Origin: Tenacibaculum haliotis
GTDB taxonomy: Bacteria; Bacteroidota; Bacteroidia; Flavobacteriales; Flavobacteriaceae
DNA: 64,000 nt
NCBI RefSeq assembly: GCF_025215075.1
Contig: NZ_JAOBTH010000023.1
Coordinates: 1-64,000, forward strand
Direction: 5' to 3'
Shown: piece after piece, positions 33,600 through 43,150 of the stretch
Numbering within the stretch: position 1 is the stretch's first letter
Layout of the letters: each line of letters opens with the position of its first letter
Notes under the pieces: model-generated
The model's input: only the letters and a program-made list of their open reading frames with translations
What the model was told of the DNA's origin: nothing
The model's database searches: none
Position numbers and translations under genes: made by a program

Positions 33600-35300
33600 T
33601 TAAGTGGTTTGCTTTTTAAAAAACGTAGTAGTTATTGTTTTGGTATTGCCAACATTATCAGAAACAACAAGTTTAAAAATATGTTTACTACCGATTAATT
33701 TTTTATCAGTAAAATTATAAGTAAGTATTCCTTTTTTGTGGTTGTATTCCATTAAAATCCAAGTTCCATCAATAGAAGCGTTGTAATTTTTTATGCCAGA
33801 TTCGTTATCTTTAATCTTTACTTTTAAAGTGTTGTTTTTCGAAAGCCATTGTCCGTTTTTAAAATTATATAATTTAATATTAGGCTTAACAGTGTCGTAT
33901 AGTAAGGTGTATTTTCCTAAGGATTTAGTAGTTGTATAAACTTTATCTATTTTCTTTTTTGTACTTGTATATCTAGGATATTTAGGATTGGTAACATTTG
34001 CAATATATACTTGCTGTTTTTGTTTGTCATTTAAAAAAGAAGTACCAAAAGTTATTGTATACCTTTTATCGAGCGGTACAGTAGGTTTGTGTATTTTAAC
34101 AATGCCTTCATTAATTGAAAAATCAATGAAGCAATCCTTATAAAACGTGTTTTTAGGAAATGCAACAGTTACATTGTTAAGCGTGTATTTTTGAAAATTT
34201 TTGGCAATAATTTTATAATTTGTAGTGTCTTTTTCTTTGTAAACTAAATTACTTTCTACACCTTTAATAGGTATTTTAATAGCCGTCGTATTGTTTTTTA
34301 AATCTTTCGCAATAATTTCAACATTATAACTAGCACCATTTTCAATACTAATTTTACCGTTATTTACTAAATCTTCGTATAAATTTAATCGATTTGCAGC
34401 TACTTTATGTGTTTTTTGTATTCTGCTTTTATACGTTTTATAATGTTTATAGTCAATTAATAAATTAATGTACTTACTTTCTGCAAAAGAAAAAGTTTCA
34501 ACATCGTGGTAATATACTCTGCTACCATTTACTTTCATTTCAAGACTGTAAATTCCGTTTTTATTTAAAGCTTCATCTAGTCGATCGAAAACACTAACTC
34601 CAAAACCAATAACACCACTAGCGGTAATGCGTTCACTTACAAACTTATTTACACCTGTTTTTTTAAATGAAATAATTGATTTTAAACTCGAATTATTTAT
34701 TCTTGACTGTTCATTTAAAGGATACGCAATTAGTTTTTGAAGTGTAGGCGAGGTTGCATCTTTAGGGTTTATGCCAAAAAGTAGTGGATTTATAATATGT
34801 TCGGTTTTGGTATTTCTAATTTCATAATGTAAATGTGGACCGCCAGATCCACCAGTATCACCAGTGTAACCAATAATTTGTCCTTTTTTTACAGGAAACT
34901 CTTCTTGCTTAGGAAATACGTTACCTGTATGATAGTTCTTTTTTTGGTATTGAATTTTTTTCACATATTTCTGAATACTTGCTTCAAACTCTTTAAGGTG
35001 TGCATATACAGTTGTATATCCGTTAGGATGTTTAATGTACATGGCTTTTCCGAATCCATATTGCGATACTTTTATACGAGAAACATATCCGTTTGCAGGT
35101 GCGTAAATAGGGATGCCTTGTTTTCCTTGAGTTTTTATATCAATTCCAGAATGAAAATGATTGCTTCGTAATTCACCAAAAGTACCCGATAATATAATCG
35201 GTATTTTTAAAGGTGATGAAAAGTAGTTTTTAGGATATTGCTTTTGAGCATTTCCGGTGTAAAAAAAGAATAGAAAAATAAGAGAAAAAAAATATTTCAA
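33600..35300 (-). CDS. M23-family (LytM-type) peptidase
   Basis: A 566-residue exported protein. After a signal peptide (MKYFFSLIFLFFFYTGNAQ) comes a peptidase M23 domain with zinc ligands H50 and D54 (NHFHSGIDI) and HLH at 156-158 (GPHLHYEIR), so the catalytic site looks intact. The remaining 380 residues are beta-rich and Lys/Thr-rich, probably Ig-like repeats. It cleaves peptidoglycan cross-links or activates such enzymes in the periplasm. First gene of a pair with the TonB receptor; divergent from the zapA operon. Confidence 0.9.
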   Translation of the reverse strand: MKYFFSLIFLFFFYTGNAQKQYPKNYFSSPLKIPIILSGTFGELRSNHFHSGIDIKTQGKQGIPIYAPANGYVSRIKVSQYGFGKAMYIKHPNGYTTVYAHLKEFEASIQKYVKKIQYQKKNYHTGNVFPKQEEFPVKKGQIIGYTGDTGGSGGPHLHYEIRNTKTEHIINPLLFGINPKDATSPTLQKLIAYPLNEQSRINNSSLKSIISFKKTGVNKFVSERITASGVIGFGVSVFDRLDEALNKNGIYSLEMKVNGSRVYYHDVETFSFAESKYINLLIDYKHYKTYKSRIQKTHKVAANRLNLYEDLVNNGKISIENGASYNVEIIAKDLKNNTTAIKIPIKGVESNLVYKEKDTTNYKIIAKNFQKYTLNNVTVAFPKNTFYKDCFIDFSINEGIVKIHKPTVPLDKRYTITFGTSFLNDKQKQQVYIANVTNPKYPRYTSTKKKIDKVYTTTKSLGKYTLLYDTVKPNIKLYNFKNGQWLSKNNTLKVKIKDNESGIKNYNASIDGTWILMEYNHKKGILTYNFTDKKLIGSKHIFKLVVSDNVGNTKTITTTFFKKQTT

Positions 35301-35390
35301 ATCATAGCGGTTTTAAACAAAAATACTAAAAATAAGCCAAATAGTTAGAAGGCTTAAAATCAGTTGTTTTAGTAAAAAACGAAAAAAGAG

Positions 35391-35421
35391 TTGCTATTTA
35401 AATTCTATATTAATAACTTTG
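35391..35421 (+). promoter_or_regulatory. Promoter of the coiled-coil gene / zapA operon
   Basis: TTG at 35391-35393, 20 bp, TAACTTTG at 35414-35421, matching the Bacteroidota consensus; 28 bp upstream of the ATG at 35450. Confidence 0.7.
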
Positions 35422-35449
35422 TAGATATAGTTTTATTCTCAAGAAATAA

Positions 35450-35740
35450 ATGAGTACCCCTTTAGAAGCAATTCATTTACTGGAAGATAAGTTAAAAAAC
35501 ATACTTTCGAGGTATGAGTTTTTAAAAGAAGAAAACCAGATATTGCTTCAAAATAATGGGAAATTACAACATTTATTGCAAGAGAAATCGCAAGAGTTAA
35601 TCACTAGGCAAGAAGAATATAAATTGCTTAAAATTGCTAAAACTATAGCAGGCAGTAACGAAAATACAAGAGAAACAAAGCTCAAAATAAATACTTTAGT
35701 TCGAGAGATTGATAAATGCATTAATCTTTTGAATTCATAA
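35450..35740 (+). CDS. Small coiled-coil protein upstream of zapA
   Basis: A 96-residue protein, almost entirely coiled coil in its first 60 residues (LEDKLKNILSRYEFLKEENQILLQNNGKLQHLLQEK). It is 12 bp upstream of zapA in the same direction. Small ZapB-like coiled-coil proteins are commonly found at this place in the Flavobacteriaceae, and a division-ring accessory role is likely by context; the family name is not certain. Confidence 0.75.
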   Translation: MSTPLEAIHLLEDKLKNILSRYEFLKEENQILLQNNGKLQHLLQEKSQELITRQEEYKLLKIAKTIAGSNENTRETKLKINTLVREIDKCINLLNS

Positions 35741-35752
35741 AAAGTTCTTTAC

Positions 35753-36040
35753 ATGGCAAATATTAAAGTTAATGTTGTAATTGCAGGAAGAACGTACCCG
35801 TTGAGTGTTAAAGACACAAATGAAGAGCAAGGGATGCGTAGTGCAGCAAAAAATATTAATGATTTAATTGCTAAGTTTGAACAAAGTTATGCAGTTTCTG
35901 ATAAACAAGATGTATTAGCAATGTGTGCATTGCAATTTGCATCGAAATCAGAAATAGTATCTTTAGAAAGTGCTAAAGAAAATACTGAAGTAATAAATAA
36001 AATAAATGAATTAGCTAACTTGTTAGATAAACATTTATAA
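35753..36040 (+). CDS. zapA: Cell division protein ZapA
   Basis: A 95-residue protein with the ZapA layout: N-terminal beta-hairpin (IKVNVVIAGRTYPLSV), then EEQGMRSAAKNINDLIAKFE and a long C-terminal coiled coil. It binds and bundles FtsZ filaments at the division site. Followed by a structured RNA and rny, an order usual for this family of bacteria. Confidence 0.9.
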   Translation: MANIKVNVVIAGRTYPLSVKDTNEEQGMRSAAKNINDLIAKFEQSYAVSDKQDVLAMCALQFASKSEIVSLESAKENTEVINKINELANLLDKHL

Positions 36041-36065
36041 CGTTCTTTAAAATAAATTATTAATA

Positions 36066-36231
36066 TACTGCCTACATTAGTACATTGTTTGTTAAACTCA
36101 ACACTATTTATTTAGAAAGGATGAGTCTTGGTTCGTAAAGCAAGCCGATTTTAGATCGGATCCTTGATAAGCCAGTTAGTCCTAAACCTGTTTTTTCGGA
36201 GTTTATAAAACCCATATTAATGTAGGCTTTT
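36066..36231 (+). ncRNA. ssrS: 6S RNA (Flavobacteria type)
   Basis: The 213-bp gap between zapA and rny holds a structured RNA. GCCTACATTAGTA near 36070 pairs with TATTAATGTAGGC ending at 36226, followed by a T run. Inside are further stems (GCCGATTTTAGATCGG) and a large open region. 6S RNA sequesters RNA polymerase in stationary phase, and a 6S RNA next to zapA is a known arrangement. No covariance model could be run. Confidence 0.75.
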
Positions 36232-36253
36232 TTTATACAATCAAATTAAAATT

Positions 36254-37819
36254 ATGGATGGAATATTATTTCCTGTATTAGCAGGAATTATAGGATTAGT
36301 AATAGGGTTTATTATTGCTAAAATATTAGAGAAATCTAATGCAAATAAGTTAATACAAGAAACAAAAAAGCAAGCCAGAAATATTGTAAAAGAAGCGAAA
36401 GTAGAAGCGGATGCAATAAAAAAAGATAAAATATTACAAGCGAAAGAAAAGTTTATCGAACTAAAATCTGAGCATGAAAAAGTTATTTTTTCGAGAGAAA
36501 AAAAGATGTCTGATGTTGAAAAGAGAATAAGAGATAAAGAGAGTCAGGTTTCTTCTGAATTAGATAAAAATAAAAAATTAAACAAATCTGTAGAGAAAAA
36601 AGAAGCAGATTTTGATTATAAATTAGATTTTTTAGATAAAAAAGAATCAGATTTAGAAAAACAACACAAACGTCAAGTAGATATGTTAGAGCAAATTTCT
36701 GGCTTATCAGCAGAAGATGCAAAAACAGAATTAGTTTCGTCGTTAAAAGATGAAGCAAAAGCAGATGCAATGTCGTTTGTACAAAACGCTGTTGAAGAAG
36801 CTAAAATGACAGCACAACAAGATGCTCGTAAAATTGTATTAAATACCATACAAAGAGTAGGAGTTGAGCAAGCTGTTGAAAACTGTGTTTCTGTTTTTAA
36901 CTTAGAGTCTGACGATGTTAAAGGTAGAATTATTGGTCGTGAAGGACGTAATATTCGTGCTTTAGAAGCCGCTACCGGAGTAGAAATTATTGTTGATGAT
37001 ACACCTGAAGCAATTATTTTATCTTGTTTTGATCCTGTTCGTAGAGAAATTGCTCGTTTATCAATGCATAAATTAGTAACAGACGGAAGAATTCACCCAG
37101 CGAGAATTGAAGAAGTTGTTAAGAAAACAGAAAAACAAATCAGTCAAGAAATTATAGAAGTTGGTAAACGTACTGTTATAGATTTAGGAATTCATGGTTT
37201 ACATCCAGAATTGATTAAAATAGTAGGACGTATGAAATATCGTTCTTCTTATGGTCAGAATTTATTACAACACTCGCGTGAAGTAGCAAATCTTTGTGGT
37301 ATTATGGCATCAGAAATGGGCTTAAATGCTAAAGCTGCTAAACGTGCTGGTTTATTACATGATATTGGTAAAGTGCCAGAAACAGAAAGTGAATTACCAC
37401 ATGCTTTATTAGGAATGCAATGGGCAGAGAGGTTTGGTGAAAAGCCAGATGTATGTAATGCTATTGGAGCTCACCACGACGAGATTGAAATGAAGAGTTT
37501 ATTATCTCCTATCGTTCAGGTTTGTGATGCTATTTCAGGAGCAAGACCAGGCGCACGTCGTCAGGTATTAGATTCTTACATACAACGTTTAAAAGATTTA
37601 GAAGATATTGCCTTCGGATTTAGTGGTGTTCAAAAAGCATATGCTATTCAGGCAGGTCGAGAATTAAGAGTAATGGTAGAAAGTGCTAAGGTAAATGACA
37701 CTAAAGCAGCGGAATTATCATTTAATATTTCACAAAAAATACAGAATGATATGACGTATCCAGGGCAAGTAAAAGTTACTGTGATTCGTGAAACAAGAGC
37801 TGTTAATGTTGCTAAGTAA
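36254..37819 (+). CDS. rny: Ribonuclease Y
   Basis: A 521-residue endoribonuclease. It has an N-terminal membrane anchor (about 5-23), a long charged coiled coil (30-200), a KH domain ([26 protein letters not shown]) and an HD domain with LLHDIGK and AHHDEIE metal ligands. It initiates mRNA decay at the inner membrane. Full length; follows the 6S-like RNA by about 22 bp and ends before a strong bidirectional terminator. Confidence 0.96.
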   Translation: MDGILFPVLAGIIGLVIGFIIAKILEKSNANKLIQETKKQARNIVKEAKVEADAIKKDKILQAKEKFIELKSEHEKVIFSREKKMSDVEKRIRDKESQVSSELDKNKKLNKSVEKKEADFDYKLDFLDKKESDLEKQHKRQVDMLEQISGLSAEDAKTELVSSLKDEAKADAMSFVQNAVEEAKMTAQQDARKIVLNTIQRVGVEQAVENCVSVFNLESDDVKGRIIGREGRNIRALEAATGVEIIVDDTPEAIILSCFDPVRREIARLSMHKLVTDGRIHPARIEEVVKKTEKQISQEIIEVGKRTVIDLGIHGLHPELIKIVGRMKYRSSYGQNLLQHSREVANLCGIMASEMGLNAKAAKRAGLLHDIGKVPETESELPHALLGMQWAERFGEKPDVCNAIGAHHDEIEMKSLLSPIVQVCDAISGARPGARRQVLDSYIQRLKDLEDIAFGFSGVQKAYAIQAGRELRVMVESAKVNDTKAAELSFNISQKIQNDMTYPGQVKVTVIRETRAVNVAK

Positions 37820-37836
37820 TAGTAATTAATATTATA

Positions 37837-37870
37837 AAAAAATCCTCATCAATTTTGATGAGGATTTTTT
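37837..37870. terminator. Bidirectional terminator between rny and 37874 gene
   Basis: AAAAATCCTCATCAA and TTGATGAGGATTTTT make a near-perfect stem with A and T runs on both sides, so it can serve both convergent genes. Confidence 0.85.
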
Positions 37871-37873
37871 ATG

Positions 37874-38605
37874 CTATCTATTTCTTTTAGACCTTCCTTT
37901 TTGCTCAGGTGTTGTTCTTTTTTTATGGTATTTTTTTGAGTAATTTTTATTTTTACGTCTTTTTAAAAGCTTACCTCTTTTTCCTGTTTTTGCATTAGGA
38001 ACAGCTCTGTAATAAAAGAATTTTTTATCCTCTCTGTACTTTCTGTAATTCTTTCTAAAGTCTCTTTTGTAAAAATAAGCATCATCATAATTAAATATGC
38101 TTCCAATGTTAATATCAATATCTATACCTCCATTGTTATAGTATACATCATCTTCATAATGATCGTTATATCTTACATGTCCATAAAAACGAGGGTTGTT
38201 CCAACGATCATAAGTAATATTTAAATTTCCTACTTTTGATAGTTTTCCATATCTGTAATCTATATATATACTACCAATTCGTTTTACATTTCCTCTAGTA
38301 TCGTAGTTGATAAAAGTGTTTCCAACTCGTCTTACTCGACCTCTGCGATCTCTTTCTATACGAACTCCTTTGTTGGTTTTAAAGCGTCTTCCATTATAAT
38401 CAGCATATCTGGTGTTTTTATAGTGTGTATTAAAATCGAAATCTCCATTTAAAAATACATGGAATTGTACATCTCTTTCAATAAAGGTAACAGCATCGTT
38501 GTAACGATTGGTAACCCCAATTTTACTAGTTGACTTATTTGTGTTTTCAGCATTTACAAATGTTAATGACATTATTGCTGCTAATAAAAGTATCCCTTTT
38601 TTCAT
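37874..38605 (-). CDS. Secreted basic hypothetical protein
   Basis: A 243-residue protein with signal peptide MKKGILLLAAIMSLTFVNA. The middle is built of short Arg/Tyr/Gly-rich beta-type repeats (VRRVGNTFINYDTRGNVKRIGSIYIDYRYGKLSKVGNLNITYD), like RHS/MORN-type repeated strands. The C-terminus is strongly basic (KLLKRRKNKNYSKKYHKKR). It resembles uncharacterised exported proteins common in flavobacteria. Function unknown. Confidence 0.75.
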   Translation of the reverse strand: MKKGILLLAAIMSLTFVNAENTNKSTSKIGVTNRYNDAVTFIERDVQFHVFLNGDFDFNTHYKNTRYADYNGRRFKTNKGVRIERDRRGRVRRVGNTFINYDTRGNVKRIGSIYIDYRYGKLSKVGNLNITYDRWNNPRFYGHVRYNDHYEDDVYYNNGGIDIDINIGSIFNYDDAYFYKRDFRKNYRKYREDKKFFYYRAVPNAKTGKRGKLLKRRKNKNYSKKYHKKRTTPEQKGRSKRNR

Positions 38606-39059
38606 AATTGATAAATTTAGGGTTATGCTTACTCTATATGCTTTTCGGCTTCCGCGTTTGATTAGTAATTTTCAAATAGCGTGCCAAAAAAATAACTTAG
38701 AGTTTGTAATTATACTTGTAGTTTGTTAATGTATTGATTTTAATAGTTCTACGTTTTGTGTTTATTGTGTAGATAAGTAAATTTTAGATTATTGATTAAA
38801 GGGTTTATTTTATGATATCTACAGGATTTGAGATGTAAATCTGTTTTAGTCTAGCCCTTTTGGAGTGTTAATTTCGTATAAAAAAGTAGCATCTGATTGC
38901 CTGGTCGAGCGCAGTCGATATCTTAATTAGTAATTATGCTCTGATCTCTTGAAAAATACGTTTCTATTTTTAACAAAAAATATTTCTGTTGAAAATAATG
39001 CTCGAGGTGAGAATACGTTTATTTTGTGAATTTTTAACGACTGCTTAAAATAAATACTA
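38606..39059. other. Intergenic region, 454 bp
   Basis: A/T-rich, with no gene that I can support. It contains a short piece GGTCGAGCGCAGTCGATA at 38903-38920 resembling the element at 61031-61141, and presumably the promoter of the 37874-38605 gene. Confidence 0.5.
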
Positions 39060-40232
39060 TTATCTATGAATATAAACCCATCCTTTTTTTAATTTTCTAT
39101 ATTTATTTGGAGAATCACCAAGTTCTAAATAATAAAAATAGGTAGCTTCAGGAAGTTTGGTTTCTTTTTTGTAAGTAGCTCTTCCTTCAGAAGTACCATT
39201 CCAATCGTTCTTATAATTTTCTGTTTGATAGACGATATTCCCCCATCGATTATAAATTACTAATTTGTTGTTTGCAAATTCTGTAATTTCATCGAAAACC
39301 AAAAACTCATTTTTACTGTCGCCGTTAGGAGAAATTAATATATTATTGGTGTCTTCAGGAACAATTTCATCATCATAAATTGTACCTATGGTAATTACTT
39401 CGTAGTTATTTGGTATAAATACTGCGGATGTAATTTCTCCGCTATTTAAATCACCTGTAACATTTAAAACATTTAAGTTATCCCATCTGTTTTCAGCTAT
39501 GTTCCAACCAACAACGGTTAATAATGCAATGTTATCAGTAATTGCCATAATATCACTTCTATCATTCCATGTTAAAGTGGTTCTTGTTTCTTTGGTACCG
39601 TTTAAATCCCAGTATTCAACAGTACTAATATTTTCGAGTAATACTTGTTTTTGACTGGTTAAGAAGTTTGTAGGAAAAGTACTTGGGGCATTTGGGTCTT
39701 CATAAAAATAAGCACCTTTATAAAGATTGTAATTGCTTTGATTATCAATTTTCATTGGGCGAAATAGATCACCATCTCCAATAGGAAAAGTAAAGTTGTC
39801 ACTTCCGTTTCCTTGTACAGCAGCATAGCCATTAACATGTCTTAAATCATCTTCACCAGCATAGATATTATAATCTATAAAGTCGAGTGAAATATTTACA
39901 TCATTTCTAGGAGTAATTACAGATCCGTTTATAAAATCTAAATCGTTTCTTATTCCTAAAGAGTTTTGTAGTTCTAAATTATTTACAGCATCGATTTCTA
40001 CATTAAAAAAAGTAATGCGGTTTGCACCAGAAATAATACGAGTTTCAGTATCGGCATAAAAGCCAGCAAAACCGGTATAGTTATCTAACAATCCGTTATT
40101 AACAACATCGGTATGAAAACCTATTTTGGCATCATTGTGTAATTGCATGTTGCCTGAATTATGAAAAGCTGTTTGAGAAAATATAAAAAAAGAAGTAAAT
40201 AAAAAATATAACGAGATAAAAAATAACTTCAT
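39060..40232 (-). CDS. Type IX-secreted protein with gliding-motility C-terminal domain
   Basis: A 390-residue protein: signal peptide, an N-terminal passenger of beta-type repeats, and a C-terminal type B sorting domain (LISPNGDSKNEFLVFDEIT...NKLVIYNRWGNIVYQ...YFYYLELGD...KKGWVYIHR). This CTD directs export through the type IX (Por) system to the cell surface. Last in a run of four surface-type genes read on the minus strand. Confidence 0.88.
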   Translation of the reverse strand: MKLFFISLYFLFTSFFIFSQTAFHNSGNMQLHNDAKIGFHTDVVNNGLLDNYTGFAGFYADTETRIISGANRITFFNVEIDAVNNLELQNSLGIRNDLDFINGSVITPRNDVNISLDFIDYNIYAGEDDLRHVNGYAAVQGNGSDNFTFPIGDGDLFRPMKIDNQSNYNLYKGAYFYEDPNAPSTFPTNFLTSQKQVLLENISTVEYWDLNGTKETRTTLTWNDRSDIMAITDNIALLTVVGWNIAENRWDNLNVLNVTGDLNSGEITSAVFIPNNYEVITIGTIYDDEIVPEDTNNILISPNGDSKNEFLVFDEITEFANNKLVIYNRWGNIVYQTENYKNDWNGTSEGRATYKKETKLPEATYFYYLELGDSPNKYRKLKKGWVYIHR

Positions 40233-40282
40233 AGTACTTGTTGAAAATTAAAAAATTCTACAATTAATTGGTTTATTGTATT

Positions 40283-42220
40283 TTAATTGATTTTTCTAAT
40301 TGTCATGCCAGTAGCATTAGCATCAATAACAACATCTCCAGAATTATCTATGTTTTTTTCTCTGATTTTTATACCATAGCTTTGAAAGGCTGTAAGATTT
40401 AACAAAACAGTTCTTGAAGCATTTACATATCTTTGATTTGTATTTCCTATAAGAGTAATTATACTACCTGTATTAGCTATTGGGTTATTATTTTGACAGA
40501 CAACTACTTCTAGAGAGTTATTGTTTAAGTTATTGAAATCATTTCCATTTTCTTTTCTTAATGAAACAGTATATGTAACTTCATATAGCCCAGTTTCTGT
40601 AATTTGTACTTGATTATTATTTCTATTATTAATTGGCCCATTAAAAAGCCTAACAGAGTTTAAAGGTATTAATGTACCATTAGTATTATAACGAGCTACT
40701 CTTATAGTAGAGTTTGCATTGTTGTATTTATCGATATAAGTTAATGTAGATGAACCTCCACCAGAACTAGTTGTGTTTGAGTTGTTCATTTGGTGCCATA
40801 TAGAACCATTACTTTGTAACTTTAAAGTTGTGTTACTACCTATTGAATTTGCATTAATATTTGATAAATTACGATAATTAGAAATGTTAATGTTATTACT
40901 AGTGATGTTTTTAAGTATATATTCTCTTCCTTCACAAGTAGAAGCATTAGGTAATGTAATTGTGTGATTACCATTAATAATTATAGAGTAATGATCCTCA
41001 TTGAGTGTTAGGTTATTTGTTGTAGTTAAAATAGATTTAGATACAGATCCTTTAATTTGTAAAGTAGAATTAGCGATATCAAAATTACCCGTGTTATAGT
41101 TTGCGTTTATATCATCTGTAACAGGTATATCCTGTTGATTAATATTAATACCAAACCTTGTTTTTGCATTTCTTCCAGTTGTATTTCCTTGTACTCTAAA
41201 AAACTCTCTATAAATTTGTGGACTGTAATAATAACGTTTAAATATTATAGGTTCGTTACCATCATCACCAATAGTAAACTCTAAGCGCCCTTGATTGTTA
41301 GGACCAGCAGATCCAATTTCAAACAAGTCTGTTGCTCCAGAACTACCTTTAAGTCTAAAGCTACCATTACTTGTTGTGTAAAACATTGGTTTGTAAAAGC
41401 TAGCACCAGATGCAGCAAATTGTAGTGCTGATATGTTATTATTACCCCTAAGATATACTAATGGCTGATCTACATCTGTATAATCAGGATAGGATTGATC
41501 TAAACCTAAAGTTCCTCTTCTACCAAATTCTAATATAGGAAGGTTGTTTGAACGTATTTGCATTTTAACATCATCAATAGTTCCAAGAAAGTTAGCAGCT
41601 GTTGTGCCTGTGTTACCAGTAGTAAGCCAATTGCTTAATGCAGCATTGTCTATCCAATCAGTACCTGTTGCTGTAGATGATAGTATTTGACCATTTGTAC
41701 CAACATCACCACTACTATCTATATAACTTTTTTTAACAGATAGGTTTTCGTGAACAATTGTATTACTGTTACGTAAGTTAATTCCACTTATTGCCTTAAT
41801 ATCAAAAAAACCAGTTGATTCTAAGTTTATGTAATTAGCATTATCTATATCAAATCTACCTAAATTAGAAAATCTTAAGTTGTTTGTTCCTCCATTTATA
41901 AATCGATTAGCATCTAATGTACCATCAGCAGTATATATATTACTTGATGCAGCAGTAGATGTAATGGTAGGCCATTGATTTGTAATAGGTAAAGGTAAAC
42001 TAGGGTCAAAAATTCTTATAAGACTATTTGTTGTGTCAAACCATATATCACCTTCTACAGGATTAGAAGGAAAAGTAGGACTTGTTGTTACTAAATTGTT
42101 ATTAACTGTTTGTATGGTTCCTTTATTGTCAATTACTCTAACTTGTTGAGCATTAATTTTATTAGAAAATAAAATTAATGCAAAAATTAATATTAATATA
42201 TGTTTTTTATATTGTATCAT
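40283..42220 (-). CDS. Surface/fibre-like hypothetical protein
   Basis: A 645-residue exported protein (signal peptide near MIQYKKHILILIFALILFSNKINA). GDIWFDTTNSLIRIFD near residue 60 matches a motif in the 314-residue neighbour (GDVYVDTTTGVIYAYDG). The middle is Asn/Ser/Gly-rich, like tail fibres. The last 150 residues (ITETGLYEVTYTVSLRKENG...) look like a C1q-type jelly-roll. Probably an adhesive or structural surface protein, exported with the type IX-sorted protein that follows. Confidence 0.65.
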   Translation of the reverse strand: MIQYKKHILILIFALILFSNKINAQQVRVIDNKGTIQTVNNNLVTTSPTFPSNPVEGDIWFDTTNSLIRIFDPSLPLPITNQWPTITSTAASSNIYTADGTLDANRFINGGTNNLRFSNLGRFDIDNANYINLESTGFFDIKAISGINLRNSNTIVHENLSVKKSYIDSSGDVGTNGQILSSTATGTDWIDNAALSNWLTTGNTGTTAANFLGTIDDVKMQIRSNNLPILEFGRRGTLGLDQSYPDYTDVDQPLVYLRGNNNISALQFAASGASFYKPMFYTTSNGSFRLKGSSGATDLFEIGSAGPNNQGRLEFTIGDDGNEPIIFKRYYYSPQIYREFFRVQGNTTGRNAKTRFGININQQDIPVTDDINANYNTGNFDIANSTLQIKGSVSKSILTTTNNLTLNEDHYSIIINGNHTITLPNASTCEGREYILKNITSNNINISNYRNLSNINANSIGSNTTLKLQSNGSIWHQMNNSNTTSSGGGSSTLTYIDKYNNANSTIRVARYNTNGTLIPLNSVRLFNGPINNRNNNQVQITETGLYEVTYTVSLRKENGNDFNNLNNNSLEVVVCQNNNPIANTGSIITLIGNTNQRYVNASRTVLLNLTAFQSYGIKIREKNIDNSGDVVIDANATGMTIRKIN

Positions 42221-42350
42221 TCTTATTATAAAGGACTTAACTATGTGTTAATAATTGTAGTTGCTAATAATTTTGAAATTAGATAAAGATTAGTTTTTAA
42301 TGGGGTGTTTTAATTTTGAATATATTTAGAGAGTAAATCAAAATTATTTT

Positions 42351-42387
42351 AAAGTATTGGTACCGATTTTATCAGTACCAATACTTT
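42351..42387 (-). terminator. Terminator after the 235-residue surface gene
   Basis: AAAGTATTGGTAC and GTACCAATACTTT form a perfect 13-bp stem, 15 bp after the stop of the 42403-43110 gene. Confidence 0.8.
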
Positions 42388-42402
42388 AATTATATTTAAA
42401 TA

Positions 42403-43110
42403 TTATTTTACAAAGTGAACCTCGATAATATCACCAGCATAAACCGTCCAATCATTAGGGTCTACTTCATCTGCAAAGTCTAAAGTAACTGTACCAGCAG
42501 CAGCAGTATAATCTACTCCAACACCAGCAGCAGCACCTGCAATTAATTTTGCACCATTTCTATATACATAAACTTGGCTAAAAGAAGGTAAATCAGTAAC
42601 ACCTGTTAAAGCGAAAGCTGTTTGACCATCTGTAGCAACAAATCTTTCTTGTCCACTTTGAATTAAATCAGTAGCTAATAAGTTTTTAACCTGTCCTGTG
42701 GTCTCATCTCTTACAAGTAAGGTATAACCTGTACCACCCATAGCGGTTGCAGCACTACCTGTTTCTTCTTGAATTCCATCAATAACAAACGTACCACCAG
42801 CAGCACCATCAATTGTAACTTTAAATTCCTGAGCACCAGTATTAATATCTGTGTCAGCAGTTAAAGTACCACCTAATTGCCAAGTTGTAGTAGTTCTATT
42901 ACCTGGTGCTGTAGATGTTATTTGAGTAATACCGTTATTAGATTGTAAGTATTTAATAGTACCTTTATTATCTATTAATTTTACTGTTTTAGTAGGGTCT
43001 GTATCCTTTGTAAGCGTTGTAGGATCAGTTGTTTGTGCATTAACAGTACCGATTGCTAAGATACCTACGGCAACTAATGCGAATTTAAATTTGTTTGTAA
43101 TTGTTTTCAT
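42403..43110 (-). CDS. Exported hypothetical protein, surface cluster
   Basis: A 235-residue protein with signal peptide (ALVAVGILAIGTVNA). Low-complexity Thr/Ala/Gly-rich, with a C-terminal domain (FALTGVTDLPSFSQVYVYRNGAKLI...DWTVYAGDIIEVHFVK) that is paralogous to the end of the 314-residue neighbour. Own terminator downstream; its high Ala content contrasts with neighbours. Function unknown; perhaps a fibre subunit. Confidence 0.7.
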   Translation of the reverse strand: MKTITNKFKFALVAVGILAIGTVNAQTTDPTTLTKDTDPTKTVKLIDNKGTIKYLQSNNGITQITSTAPGNRTTTTWQLGGTLTADTDINTGAQEFKVTIDGAAGGTFVIDGIQEETGSAATAMGGTGYTLLVRDETTGQVKNLLATDLIQSGQERFVATDGQTAFALTGVTDLPSFSQVYVYRNGAKLIAGAAAGVGVDYTAAAGTVTLDFADEVDPNDWTVYAGDIIEVHFVK

Positions 43111-43150
43111 AAATTGATTATTTAAAAATTTGTAATAGGGATTTTTGATA

